Source: Ideonella paludis
Lineage (GTDB): Bacteria; Pseudomonadota; Gammaproteobacteria; Burkholderiales; Burkholderiaceae_C
DNA: 64,000 nt
Direction: 5' to 3'
Assembly: GCF_018069865.1 (NCBI RefSeq)
Contig: NZ_JAGQDG010000006.1
Coordinates: 1-64,000 of the forward strand
Shown: in pieces, positions 38,849 through 47,846 of the stretch
How the letters are laid out: each line of letters starts with the position of its first letter
How positions within the stretch are numbered: position 1 is the stretch's first letter
Program-made: the position numbers and the translations under genes
The notes under the pieces: model-generated
Told to the model about the DNA's origin: nothing
The model's input: only the letters and a program-made list of their open reading frames with translations
Databases searched by the model: none

Positions 38849-39795
38849 GCCTGCTGCACGGCGGCAAGCTGGGTCAGCATCTCGCGCACCATGGCTTGCA
38901 AGTCAAAGCGCTGAGCCCAGCGCCAGTCGCGCTGCGCGGCGCTGTCATCAATCGAGCGCGGCCAGGAATCCGCAATCGCTTGGCGGAAGTCCGGTGCGTA
39001 GTCGATCTGGAAGCCAGGCAGTTCCGCAGCAATGGCCTCAGCGATCTGCGCAGGCGTGAAGCTGATGCCCGCCAGGTTGTAGGAGGTCCGCTCCTGGATG
39101 GCATCGGCCGGCGCGTCCATCAGCTCCAGCGTGGCTCGGATCGCATCGTCCATGTACATCATGGGCAGTGCCGTCTCGGGCCCGAGGAAGCTGGTGTAGC
39201 GGCGTTCTTTGAGGGCCGCGTGAAAGATCTCCACCGCATAGTCCGTGGTGCCGCCGCCGGGGGGCGTCTTCCAGCTGATCAAGCCGGGATAGCGGATGGA
39301 GCGCACATCCACGCCATGCATGCGGTGGTACCAGGCGCACCAGCCCTCGCCCGCCAGCTTGGAGATGCCGTAGACCGTGGTCGGCTCCATGATGGTTTTT
39401 TGCGGGGTGAAGTCGCGTGGCGTGGTCGGGCCAAAGGCCGCGATGGAGCTGGGCCAGAACACGCGCTCCAGCTTGTGGGTGCGGGCCACTTCCAACACAT
39501 TGAGCAGGCCCTTCATGTTCAGGTCCCAAGCCCACATCGGGTGCTGCTCGCCTCGTGCTGACAAGGCTGCAGCCAGGTGATAGACCTGGGTGATGCTGTG
39601 GCGCTCGACCACGGCGGTCAGCGCCGCGATGTCGGTCACATCCAAGGTCTCGTGCTGCAGGGTGGGCACGCGGCCCTTGGGCGACACGTCGCTGGTGATC
39701 ACAGCTTGTGGGCCCAAGCGCTGCGCCAGGGTTTCGGCTAGTTCCGTGCCAATTTGGCCGTTGGCACCAATGATGAGAATGCGCGGGGTGCTCAT
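38842..39795 (-). CDS. tdh: NAD-dependent L-threonine 3-dehydrogenase, short-chain (epimerase) type
   Basis: A 317-residue extended SDR protein. Rossmann motif GANGQIG (10-16) and active-site Y142-x3-K146 with Ser near 117. PRDFTPQKTIMEPTTVYGIS and YPGLISWKTPPGGGTTDYAV are characteristic of the SDR-type threonine dehydrogenase known from Cupriavidus. It would oxidise L-threonine to 2-amino-3-oxobutyrate, which kbl next door cleaves to glycine. The gene follows kbl by 11 nt. Its 3' end overlaps the response regulator end by 7 nt, convergent. Confidence 0.88.
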   Translation of the reverse strand: MSTPRILIIGANGQIGTELAETLAQRLGPQAVITSDVSPKGRVPTLQHETLDVTDIAALTAVVERHSITQVYHLAAALSARGEQHPMWAWDLNMKGLLNVLEVARTHKLERVFWPSSIAAFGPTTPRDFTPQKTIMEPTTVYGISKLAGEGWCAWYHRMHGVDVRSIRYPGLISWKTPPGGGTTDYAVEIFHAALKERRYTSFLGPETALPMMYMDDAIRATLELMDAPADAIQERTSYNLAGISFTPAQIAEAIAAELPGFQIDYAPDFRQAIADSWPRSIDDSAAQRDWRWAQRFDLQAMVREMLTQLAAVQQAQ

Positions 39796-39806
39796 GGGGG
39801 CGCTCC

Positions 39807-41009
39807 TTACTGAATCAAGCCCAGCTCGCGACCGGCCTGGGTAAAGGCCGCCACGGCTTGCTCCAGGTGCTGGCGATCATGCGCAGCGCTCATCTGGCAG
39901 CGGATGCGGGCCTGGCCCTTGGGCACCACGGGGAAGAAGAAGCCGACGGCATAAACACCCAACTCCAAGAGGCGAGCGCTGAGCTGCTGTGCCTTGACCG
40001 CGTCATAGACCATGATGGGCACGATGGGATGATCACCGGGCTTGATCTCGAAGCCCGCGGCTTGAATCGCCTCACGGAAGTAGCGGGTGTTGTCTTCGAG
40101 CTTGTCGCGCAAGGCGGTGGAGCCTTCCAGCAGGTCGAGCACGGCGATGGATGCGCCCACGATGCTGGGGGCCACGGTGTTGGAGAAGAGATAGGGGCGC
40201 GAGCGCTGGCGCAGCAGCTCGATCACCTCTTTGCGGCCCGCCGTGAAGCCGCCCGACGCACCGCCCAGGGCTTTGCCCAATGTGCCAGTGATGATGTCAA
40301 TCTTGCCGAACACACCCCGGTGCTCATGCGTGCCCCGGCCGGTTTGGCCCATAAAGCCCGAGGCGTGGCATTCATCAATGCCGAGCAATGCGCCATAGCG
40401 GTCACACAGCGCTCGGATCTTGTCCAACTGTGCCACTGTGCCGTCCATCGAGAACACGCCGTCGGTAAACACCAGCTTGAAGCGCGCCCCCTTGGCGTCG
40501 GCTTCTTGCAAGCAGCGCTCCAGATCAGCCAAGTTGTTGTGGCTGTAGCGCCAGCGTTGAGCTTTGCACAGGCGAATGCCGTCGATGATGGAGGCGTGGT
40601 TCAACTCGTCGCTGATGATGGCATCGGCTTCGCCCAGCAGGGGCTCGAAGAGGCCGCCGTTGGCGTCAAAGGCGGCGGCATACAAGATGCTGTCCTCGGT
40701 GCCCAGAAAACGCGCCAAGCGGGCCTCCAAGCGCTTGTGAAGGTCTTGTGTGCCGCAAATGAAGCGCACCGAGCTGAGCCCATAACCATGGGTGCGCAGC
40801 GCCTCATGGGCGGCCTCAATCACGGTCGGATGGCTGGACAAGCCCAAGTAGTTGTTGGCACACAGGTTGATGACTTGGCGGCCATCGGCAGTGCGCACCA
40901 CCGCGCCCTGCGGCGTGGCGATGATGCGCTCGCCCTTAAAGAGACCTGCATCCTTCAAGCCTTGCAACTCGGCTTGGATGTGGGTCAGAAAGTCGGTAGG
41001 TGTGCTCAT
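39807..41009 (-). CDS. kbl: glycine C-acetyltransferase (2-amino-3-ketobutyrate CoA ligase)
   Basis: A 400-residue alpha-oxoamine synthase. [13 protein letters not shown] near residue 50, LDE-type segment [12 protein letters not shown] (210-221), and PLP lysine K246 in [14 protein letters not shown]. It converts 2-amino-3-oxobutyrate and CoA to glycine and acetyl-CoA, in an operon with tdh. ATG 41009 gives the usual N-terminus; the in-frame start 41048 adds unrelated residues. A divergent XRE-cupin regulator lies 172 bp away. Confidence 0.95.
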   Translation of the reverse strand: MSTPTDFLTHIQAELQGLKDAGLFKGERIIATPQGAVVRTADGRQVINLCANNYLGLSSHPTVIEAAHEALRTHGYGLSSVRFICGTQDLHKRLEARLARFLGTEDSILYAAAFDANGGLFEPLLGEADAIISDELNHASIIDGIRLCKAQRWRYSHNNLADLERCLQEADAKGARFKLVFTDGVFSMDGTVAQLDKIRALCDRYGALLGIDECHASGFMGQTGRGTHEHRGVFGKIDIITGTLGKALGGASGGFTAGRKEVIELLRQRSRPYLFSNTVAPSIVGASIAVLDLLEGSTALRDKLEDNTRYFREAIQAAGFEIKPGDHPIVPIMVYDAVKAQQLSARLLELGVYAVGFFFPVVPKGQARIRCQMSAAHDRQHLEQAVAAFTQAGRELGLIQ

Positions 41010-41073
41010 GATGCGGCGCGGCTCTAGGTTGTGAGATGATCGCGCCATTGGACGCGTTCATTAGAAATGCGTT

Positions 41074-41091
41074 TGTTCGATATATCGAACA
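41074..41091. promoter_or_regulatory. 18-bp perfect palindrome, candidate operator between kbl and its divergent regulator
   Basis: TGTTCGATA-TATCGAACA is an exact gapless palindrome. A further half-site, TACGAACA, follows at 41104-41111. It lies in the 171-bp divergent region between kbl (minus) and the XRE-cupin gene (plus). This is the expected position of an operator used by that regulator. Confidence 0.75.
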
Positions 41092-41180
41092 CGTGCGCAG
41101 TATTACGAACAAGCTGTTGGCCGTCAAGCCCTTGTCCCCACTTTTTGCCCTCCTTGAGGTGATCCGCCCAAGGCTCTGCC

Positions 41181-41762
41181 ATGAACCTGCCCCGCCCTGC
41201 CCCTGCCGAGCCACCCAAAGTCGGCCAGACCCTCGCGGGCCTGCGCCAAGCCAAAGCGCTGTCGCTGGATGAACTCTCGCGCCAAGCGGGTGTCTCTAAA
41301 TCCATGCTCTCGCAGATCGAACGCAATCAAGCCAACCCAACCGTCGCGGTGGTTTGGCGCTTGGCGAATGCCTTGGGTGTGTCGATGGCCGACCTGTTGG
41401 GCGGCGACAAGCCCCCAGCACCGCCTGTCACCACGGTGGCCGCCCATGCCACGCCCTCCTTGCGCAGCCCGGACGGCCTGTGTGAGCTTCGGATCTTGGG
41501 GCCTATTGAGCTGGCAGGCGTGTTCGAGTGGTACGAGCTCGTGATTCAGGCCCAAGGCGCTTTGGCCTCGGACGCTCACGAGCCGGGCTCCCGGGAACAC
41601 CTCACGGTGCTCGAGGGTGAAATGCAAGTCAGCACAGGCGGGGTCGACAGCCTGCTCGCCCCCGGTGACACCGCACGCTATGCGGTCGATCAGCCGCATG
41701 TGATCCGCAATCTGAGCACCGCACCGGCCCGCGGGCTGCTGGTGGTGTTGCACCCCGCCTGA
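41181..41762 (+). CDS. XRE-family transcriptional regulator with C-terminal cupin domain
   Basis: A 193-residue protein. The HTH is at about residues 17-70 (LRQAKALSLDELSRQAGVSK, SMLSQIERNQANPTVAVVWR), followed by a cupin (REHLTVLEGEMQVSTGGVDS, LLAPGDTARYAVDQPHVIRN). Such regulators sense small molecules through the cupin pocket and often control neighbouring amino-acid catabolism. Divergent placement from kbl-tdh suggests it controls threonine degradation. Confidence 0.9.
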   Translation: MNLPRPAPAEPPKVGQTLAGLRQAKALSLDELSRQAGVSKSMLSQIERNQANPTVAVVWRLANALGVSMADLLGGDKPPAPPVTTVAAHATPSLRSPDGLCELRILGPIELAGVFEWYELVIQAQGALASDAHEPGSREHLTVLEGEMQVSTGGVDSLLAPGDTARYAVDQPHVIRNLSTAPARGLLVVLHPA

Positions 41763-41775
41763 GCGGCACTCGCCC

Positions 41776-43011
41776 TCAGTGGCGCAGCAGGTCCGCCAGC
41801 ACCATACGGTCCAAACCAGCCCGCGAGCGGAAGGTCAGCAGTTCATCCTGTGGTGCCAGAAGCATGCTGTTGATCAAGGGCGCCGCCACCGTGTGCTCGG
41901 GCTCAGCCAGTAGCACATAGCGCTGGCCCCCGTCCTCGTCGAGCCGTGCCACCCAATCCAGGCCCATGAGCTCTTCGACCACCGGCTCCAGTTGGATAGG
42001 CTCAATGCGAAGCTGGGTGGCCAAATGCGCCATATCGAGGCCTCGCACACTCGCTGTACGGGCTTGGTTGAGGGCAGCCAAGACTTTGAGTGCAAGCGCA
42101 AAGCGCAAGCCCGGCGTGTCGCCCAAACGGACGACGCGCATCTGGAGGCTGGGCGCATACGCCGCCACCACCGCCCCTAGCAGCACGATCACCCAACTCA
42201 AGTACAACCACAGCAAAAAGATGGGCACGATGGCGAACGCGCCATAGATGGTGGAAAAGGAGCCAACGGAGCTGACATACCAGCTCAGTGCACGCTTGGC
42301 CAATTCAAAGCCCACCGACACAAAGATGCCGCCGGCAATGGCATGGCGCCAACGCACATGGGTGTTGGGGACATAGTGAAACAGGCCCGACATGGTCACC
42401 GCCAACAAGACGAACTCCACCACATCAAACAACAAGCGTGTGCCCCCAGCCATGTTGCCGACAAAGCCTTTGGAGGCCGACACAGCATAGGAGGTGAGGC
42501 TCAGACTGACCCCCAGCACCAAGGGCCCCAGCGTGGCAGCAGCCCAGTACACCAGGACCCGCTGCGCCAGTGGGCGAGGCTTGCGCACGCGCCAAATGCC
42601 ATTGAGCGTGCGGTCAATGGTCAACATCAGGGCCAGCGCACTGACCACCAAGAACACCAGCCCGGCGGTGCCCAGCTTATGGGCTTTGCTAGAGAACTGT
42701 GTGAGCGCGCCCAACACCGGCTTGGCGATGCCGTCCGGCACCAAGCTTTGCAAAAAGTACTTCTGCAGCGAGTCTTGGAAGTTGGCGAACATGGGGAACG
42801 CCGTGAACACGGCCAGCATCACCGTGAGCAAGGGCACCAGGGCAATCAGGGTGGTGAAGGTCAAGCTGCCCGCAGTCAGCCCCAAGCGATCTTCTCGGAA
42901 CCGCAGGCGCAAGGTCTTGACGGTGTCAAACCAAGGCCAGTTTCTGAGGGTCTCTAGGGCTTCAGCCAAACGCTGGCGTCCATCGCCGCGCCAGTCTCTT
43001 GTGGTGCTCAT
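41776..43011 (-). CDS. YihY/virulence-factor BrkB family inner membrane protein
   Basis: A 411-residue protein. FREDRLGLTAGSLTFTTLIA and LVPLLTVMLAVFTAFPMF open the YihY core, followed by about six membrane segments (WAAATLGPLVLGVSLSLTSY, FVLLAVTMSGLFHYVPNTHV, IYGAFAIVPIFLLWLYLSWV). The C-terminal ~130 cytosolic residues include a winged-helix-like part. The family was once called RNase BN; function is still unclear. ATG 43011 is preferred over 43023. It diverges from the DUF2069 gene. Confidence 0.9.
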   Translation of the reverse strand: MSTTRDWRGDGRQRLAEALETLRNWPWFDTVKTLRLRFREDRLGLTAGSLTFTTLIALVPLLTVMLAVFTAFPMFANFQDSLQKYFLQSLVPDGIAKPVLGALTQFSSKAHKLGTAGLVFLVVSALALMLTIDRTLNGIWRVRKPRPLAQRVLVYWAAATLGPLVLGVSLSLTSYAVSASKGFVGNMAGGTRLLFDVVEFVLLAVTMSGLFHYVPNTHVRWRHAIAGGIFVSVGFELAKRALSWYVSSVGSFSTIYGAFAIVPIFLLWLYLSWVIVLLGAVVAAYAPSLQMRVVRLGDTPGLRFALALKVLAALNQARTASVRGLDMAHLATQLRIEPIQLEPVVEELMGLDWVARLDEDGGQRYVLLAEPEHTVAAPLINSMLLAPQDELLTFRSRAGLDRMVLADLLRH

Positions 43012-43021
43012 GGCGGCTATC

Positions 43022-43468
43022 ATGCCAAAGATGTTGTCAGATTCTTCCGTCGTCGATGCTTCCGCTGAGGGCTCGCACCCTCCTCAACGCCCCAGCGCCA
43101 AGGTGCGCTGGACGCGAACGGTGGCCCTTTCCGCCGTTGTCGCCTTGATCTGCCTGGGCTTGGCCTGGGAGCTTTGGCTCGCACCCACCGGCCGTGGCAC
43201 CTTGGCCATCAAGGTCATCCCTTTGTTTTTCCCGCTGGTGGGGCTGTGGCGCTATCGCCTCTACACCTATCGCTGGCTCAGCCTTTTGGTCTGGGTGTAT
43301 TGCGGCGAAGGCTTGGTGCGTGCGACCAGCGAGACCGGGCTGTCCCAGATTTTGGCCATGATTGAGGTGGCCTTGTGTGTGGTCCTGTTTGCGGCCTGTG
43401 CGGCCCAGGTGCGGTGGCGCCTGGCACAGGGGCAAGTCACTGAATCGCCACCCTCCTCCGCGCCTTGA
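43022..43468 (+). CDS. DUF2069 membrane protein
   Basis: A 148-residue protein with four membrane segments (VALSAVVALICLGLAWELWL, IPLFFPLVGLWRYRLYTYRW, LSLLVWVYCGEGLVRA, MIEVALCVVLFAACAAQ). The RLYTYRW...YxxEG pattern is typical of DUF2069. Its stop and the start of the FAD oxidase gene overlap as TGATG, indicating coupling. Function unknown. Confidence 0.85.
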   Translation: MPKMLSDSSVVDASAEGSHPPQRPSAKVRWTRTVALSAVVALICLGLAWELWLAPTGRGTLAIKVIPLFFPLVGLWRYRLYTYRWLSLLVWVYCGEGLVRATSETGLSQILAMIEVALCVVLFAACAAQVRWRLAQGQVTESPPSSAP

Positions 43469-44874
43469 TGTCCCGCTTTCACGAACTGCTCGCAGAGCTT
43501 AGCACCCTGTTGGGCGCCACCCAGGTGCTCACCGACCAAGATCTCAGCGCTTGGGAGTGGGATTGGCGCAAGCGCTATCGAGGCCGCGCACTGGCGGTGG
43601 TTCGCCCAGCCTCTACTCAGGAGGTTGCCGCTGTCGTCAAGGCCTGCGCTCAGCATGGCGTCGCCGTGGTGCCGCAAGGCGGCAATACGGGGCTGGTGGG
43701 CGGAGGTGTGCCGGATGAGTCGGGCCAGCAAGTGGTCCTGAGCCTGAGCAGAATGCGGAAGGTCCGCGCCTTGGATACCGCCAACCTCACGATGACCGTG
43801 GATGCCGGCGTGATCTTGGCGCAGGCGCAAGCCGCAGCCGCCGAGGCGGGCCTGCTGTTTCCGCTGAGCTTGGCGGCAGAGGGCTCGTGCACCATCGGCG
43901 GCAACCTAGCGACTAACGCCGGAGGAACTCAGGTATTGCGTTACGGCAATGCACGGGAGTTGTGCTTGGGCCTGGAGGTCGTCACCGCCCAAGGCGAGGT
44001 CTGGGAGGGATTGAGTGGACTGCGCAAGGACAACACCGGCTACGACCTGCGCGACCTGTTCGTAGGCAGTGAAGGCACTCTGGGCGTGATCACGGGTGCG
44101 ACCCTCAAGCTCTTCCCTGCCCCAGCGGCCAAGGTCACGGCGCTGGCGGCCTGCCAAACGATTGATCAGACCGTTGCCCTGCTGCATCGCGCCCGGCAGC
44201 ACTTAGATGCCCAACTGACGGGCTTTGAGATCATGGCTGAAGCGGCTTTGCAACTGGTGGCTCAACACTTCCCCGCTCTGAGCCAGCCCCTGCCACCTGC
44301 GCCGTGGTGCGTGCTGCTGGAGGCTTCTGGGTCTGAGGCTGCCTGCCGTTTGGCAATGGAACAGGTCTTGGAGTCTGCACTCGAGGCCGAGGAGATTCAT
44401 GATGCCGCCCTGGCGGACAGCCTGGGTCACGCCAAAGCCATGTGGCATTTGCGCGAGTCCATCCCACTGGCACAAAGCCAAGATGGGCTGAACATCAAGC
44501 ACGATGTGTCTTTGCCGGTGTCGGCCATCCCGGCGTTCGTGCGGTCCATGGGTCAGCGCCTGTCCGATGCGCTGCCGGGTGTGCGCTTGATCACCTTTGG
44601 GCATTTGGGGGACGGCAATTTGCACTACAACGTGCAGGCCCCCGTGGGCCAAGAGGCCGCGGCATTTCTGGCGCAGCATGAGGCCCCCATCAACGCTTGG
44701 GTTTATGACGAGATCATGCAACTCGGCGGGTCGTTTTCAGCCGAACATGGCATTGGTGCCTTGAAGCGTGAAGACTTAGCCACGCGCAAGTCGGCGGTGG
44801 CCGTGGACATGATGCGCGCCATCAAGCGGGCGTTGGACCCGCATGGCATCCTCAATCCGGGCAAGATGCTTTGA
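43468..44874 (+). CDS. FAD-linked oxidoreductase, GlcD/D-2-hydroxyacid dehydrogenase type
   Basis: A 468-residue protein. The FAD-binding domain reads VVRPASTQEVAAVVKACAQH, VVPQGGNTGLVGGGVPDESG and SCTIGGNLATNAGGTQVLRY. The C-terminal domain ends with FGHLGDGNLHYNVQAP and GGSFSAEHGIGALKRE, the two metal/substrate signatures of the family. It would oxidise a D-2-hydroxyacid such as D-lactate or 2-hydroxyglutarate. Exact substrate cannot be read from the sequence. Confidence 0.9.
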   Translation: MSRFHELLAELSTLLGATQVLTDQDLSAWEWDWRKRYRGRALAVVRPASTQEVAAVVKACAQHGVAVVPQGGNTGLVGGGVPDESGQQVVLSLSRMRKVRALDTANLTMTVDAGVILAQAQAAAAEAGLLFPLSLAAEGSCTIGGNLATNAGGTQVLRYGNARELCLGLEVVTAQGEVWEGLSGLRKDNTGYDLRDLFVGSEGTLGVITGATLKLFPAPAAKVTALAACQTIDQTVALLHRARQHLDAQLTGFEIMAEAALQLVAQHFPALSQPLPPAPWCVLLEASGSEAACRLAMEQVLESALEAEEIHDAALADSLGHAKAMWHLRESIPLAQSQDGLNIKHDVSLPVSAIPAFVRSMGQRLSDALPGVRLITFGHLGDGNLHYNVQAPVGQEAAAFLAQHEAPINAWVYDEIMQLGGSFSAEHGIGALKREDLATRKSAVAVDMMRAIKRALDPHGILNPGKML

Positions 44875-44940
44875 CCTCCACGCCGCGCCACCAAACGCGG
44901 TTGCAAAGCAAGGCCGCAGACGCGCTGGGCCTGACACACC

Positions 44941-45411
44941 TCAGTGGGTCGGCCCGGTAAGGCTTTTGGGTGTAGGGAGCGCCACCACCTCAATCCCCTC
45001 CTCAGCCAGTTCGGCCCGCTCTTGCGCGCTGGCTTGGCCGCGAATGTTGCGGGCGGCCGCTTCCCCGTAGTGGATGCGGCGTGCCTCCTCAGGAAAACGA
45101 GTCCCCACATCTTCTGTATTGGCCATCACGGCCTTCACGGCCTGCAGCAGTCCGCCCTGCAGCGCCGCCAAGGCCTTGGCATGGTCATGCTGCGCTTGGG
45201 ACACTGGGGCTTCAACGGGCGCGGAGACCTCGGGCCCTGCGGCTGCGCCCAAATTGAGCCTGGGGGCACTGGGCAAGCGAGTCACCTGCGTGTCCTCACA
45301 CAGCGGGCAACTCAGCAGTCCGCGTTCTGTCTGAGACTGATAGTCGGCTTCCGAGCCAAACCACCCTTCAAAAGCGTGGCCATGCGCGCAGCAGAGGTTG
45401 AAGACTTTCAT
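44941..45411 (-). CDS. DUF1178 protein
   Basis: A 156-residue protein. MKVFNLCCAHGHAFEGWFGS and LSCPLCEDTQVTRLPSAP form the DUF1178 N-terminus with two Cys pairs, probably a zinc ribbon; FPEEARRIHYGEAAARNIRG is also typical. The gene is commonly found near the NUDIX gene in Burkholderiales. Function unknown. Confidence 0.9.
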   Translation of the reverse strand: MKVFNLCCAHGHAFEGWFGSEADYQSQTERGLLSCPLCEDTQVTRLPSAPRLNLGAAAGPEVSAPVEAPVSQAQHDHAKALAALQGGLLQAVKAVMANTEDVGTRFPEEARRIHYGEAAARNIRGQASAQERAELAEEGIEVVALPTPKSLTGPTH

Positions 45412-45420
45412 GCGCCAACC

Positions 45421-46011
45421 TTAACCCTGCGGCGCCTCAGTCACAGCCATCCAGTTCAGAGGCCATTGGCCACTCTGGGACTTTTGCAGCCACATCAGCG
45501 CGATCAGCGACTTGGCGTCGGTCAGCGCGCCCTCATAGGCGGCTGCATCCAGGGCCGCAGTCTCCATGGCCAAAACTTCGATGAACTCCCCTTCGTCCAA
45601 GCTGCGCTGGCCAAGGTAGAGGTCGCGGGCAAACCAAATCTCGATGAACTCTGTGGAGTACGCCACGGTGGGGTGCAACACGCCCGCACGCGCCCATTGC
45701 CGGGCTCTATAGCCGGTTTCCTCGGCCAATTCGCGCATCGCGCAGCGCTGTCCGGTCTCACCAGCGTCTAGCTTGCCGGCCGGGAACTCTAAGATGACCT
45801 GCTGCAAAGGATAGCGATACTGCCGCTCCACGATGACCCGACCATCGTCCAGGATGGGCACAACCATCACGGCCCCCGGGTGGACCACATACTCTCGCGT
45901 GGCCTGGCCACCATCAGGCAGCCCAATGGTGTCTCGGCGGACATCCAAAAAGTTGCCCCGCACCAGTTGCTCTGAACTGAGACGGGTTTCGACCAAGTGA
46001 GCGTCAGACAT
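45421..46011 (-). CDS. NUDIX hydrolase, probable ADP-ribose pyrophosphatase
   Basis: A 196-residue protein. The Nudix box GKLDAGETGQRCAMRELAEE followed by TG fits GX5EX7REUXEEXGU. The N-terminal YRYPLQQVILEFPAGK segment is typical of NudF-type ADP-ribose pyrophosphatases. It overlaps the DUF2818 gene by 8 nt. It would hydrolyse ADP-ribose or similar nucleotides; the substrate is inferred. Confidence 0.9.
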   Translation of the reverse strand: MSDAHLVETRLSSEQLVRGNFLDVRRDTIGLPDGGQATREYVVHPGAVMVVPILDDGRVIVERQYRYPLQQVILEFPAGKLDAGETGQRCAMRELAEETGYRARQWARAGVLHPTVAYSTEFIEIWFARDLYLGQRSLDEGEFIEVLAMETAALDAAAYEGALTDAKSLIALMWLQKSQSGQWPLNWMAVTEAPQG

Positions 46012-46315
46012 CAGCGCGCGGCTGCTTGCGGAGATAACGCCAAATGAAGCCCGGGAAGGCCAGGGTCACAAACAGGCACACGAACGCTGCGTAAAACTCC
46101 CAGCGCTGCGGGGCGATTTGACCCAAGCTCGATTCCAGCAAGCTGCCCGCCAGGAGCGTGAGCCCACCAAAAAGCACCAACTCAAGCAAACGCCACGCGA
46201 AAGACTTGGGCGCTCTTTTGGGGCCCACCAGCAAAACGCGCTCGTTGGCAAAGGGCAAGTTGGCGGCCAAGACCGCCAACACCAACACCACCCAAACCGC
46301 TGTGGCAGAGGTCAT
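46004..46315 (-). CDS. DUF2818 membrane protein
   Basis: A 103-residue protein with three membrane segments (AVWVVLVLAVLAANLPF; LVLFGGLTLLAGSLLE; FYAAFVCLFVTLAFPGFIW) and the SFAWRLLELVLFGG pattern. DUF2818 follows nuoN in Burkholderiales and may be linked to complex I, but this is not established here. It starts 13 nt after nuoN. Confidence 0.9.
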   Translation of the reverse strand: MTSATAVWVVLVLAVLAANLPFANERVLLVGPKRAPKSFAWRLLELVLFGGLTLLAGSLLESSLGQIAPQRWEFYAAFVCLFVTLAFPGFIWRYLRKQPRADV

Positions 46316-46328
46316 GATCGGCGGTGGC

Positions 46329-47828
46329 TCAGCTGGCCAGGGCCGCGACGATGGTCTGGCGGCACAGTGCCATCAAGCCTTCGGGCATCAAGCCCAGCCC
46401 CAGAGCAGCCAAGCCATTGGCCGCCAGCAAGATGCCAACAGGGCCTTGTGCGGGCACGGGTGCCGCGTCTTTGGGCTCGTCAAAGTACATGACCTTGACC
46501 ACACGCAGGTAGTAGAAGGCACCGATCAAGGACAGCATCACCGCCGCGATGGCCAAACCGATGTACAGCGCTTCGTTCGTGCTGACCAGGGCTTGCAGGA
46601 TCGCAAACTTGGCATAGAAGCCCACCATCGGGGGCACCCCTGCCAAAGAGAACATGAAGATGGTCATCACGCCCGCCAGCCAGGGATTGCGCTTGGCCAA
46701 GCCAGCGAGGTCCGACACCTCATCGCTCTCGAAGCCCTGGCGGGACATGAACATGATCAGGCCGAAGGTGCCCAGCGTGGTCAACACATAGGTGATCACA
46801 TAGAACATCGCCGAGCTGTAGCCGTTAGCGGCATTCAGCGTGTTGTGTGCCACCACCGTGGGCGTGAAGCCCAGCAGCATGAAACCCAGCTGCGCAATAC
46901 CCGAGTAGGCCAACATGCGCTTGAGGTTGGTCTGGGCAATCGCGGCCAAGTTGCCGACCGCCATGGAGCAGACGGCCAAGAACATGAACATCTGTTGCCA
47001 ATCGTGGGCGACGCCGCTGAGGCCTTCGACCAAAATGCGAATCGTCACCGCGAAGGCCGCCAACTTGGGGAAGCCACCGATCATCAAGGTGATGGCCGTC
47101 GGCGCACCTTGATAGACGTCTGGCACCCACATGTGGAAGGGCACCACGCCCAGCTTGAATGCCAAGCCAGCCACGATGAACACCACACCAAAGGTGAGCA
47201 CGGTGGGATTGATCTTGCCGGTCTGAATGGCATTGAAGACTTCGGGGAGATCCAGTGAGCTGGTGGCACCGTACATCATGGACATGCCATAGAGCAGGAA
47301 GCCGCTGGCCAACGCGCCCAGCACGAAATACTTCATCGCGGCTTCAGTCGCCACCGCATGATCGCGGCGCAGGGCCACGAGTGCGTAGAGCGACAGGCTC
47401 ATCAACTCCAAGCCGACATAGATGACCAAGAAGTTGTTGGCCGAGATCATCACCGACACGCCCAGCAAAGCCAGCAGCGTCAAGACGTACAACTCGCCTT
47501 TGGACAGTTCACGGCTGCCGATGTAGGGCTGGGCATAGGCCAAAGTGATCATCACGGCCACACCGGCCGCCACCGCCAGCAAATGCCCCATGGGGTCAGA
47601 CACCATCAGGCCCTGCAGGGCGTTGACGGAAGCCGCCGCACCCGTAGCCAAGCCGTTGCTCAGAAGGTTGGCATGCATCAGGGTGAAAACCGCCACGGAT
47701 GCTTGCGACAGCCAGAAGGTCACGCGACGGCGTTCGTCCATGACCCACAGGTCTGCCAGCGCGATGACGCAGGCAGCCACGAGCAGAAAAATCTCAGGTG
47801 CGGCGACGAGCCAGTTCAATTCATTCAT
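46329..47828 (-). CDS. nuoN: NADH-quinone oxidoreductase subunit N
   Basis: A 499-residue, about 14-segment membrane antiporter-like subunit of complex I. YVGLELMSLSLYALVALRRD and AAMKYFVLGALASGFLLYGM carry the conserved Glu and Lys of proton channels, and VPFHMWVPDVYQGAPTAIT is the family signature. It is the last gene of the nuo operon, 18 nt after nuoM. Confidence 0.97.
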   Translation of the reverse strand: MNELNWLVAAPEIFLLVAACVIALADLWVMDERRRVTFWLSQASVAVFTLMHANLLSNGLATGAAASVNALQGLMVSDPMGHLLAVAAGVAVMITLAYAQPYIGSRELSKGELYVLTLLALLGVSVMISANNFLVIYVGLELMSLSLYALVALRRDHAVATEAAMKYFVLGALASGFLLYGMSMMYGATSSLDLPEVFNAIQTGKINPTVLTFGVVFIVAGLAFKLGVVPFHMWVPDVYQGAPTAITLMIGGFPKLAAFAVTIRILVEGLSGVAHDWQQMFMFLAVCSMAVGNLAAIAQTNLKRMLAYSGIAQLGFMLLGFTPTVVAHNTLNAANGYSSAMFYVITYVLTTLGTFGLIMFMSRQGFESDEVSDLAGLAKRNPWLAGVMTIFMFSLAGVPPMVGFYAKFAILQALVSTNEALYIGLAIAAVMLSLIGAFYYLRVVKVMYFDEPKDAAPVPAQGPVGILLAANGLAALGLGLMPEGLMALCRQTIVAALAS

Positions 47829-47846
47829 AGTGCTTTCCCGGCCGCG

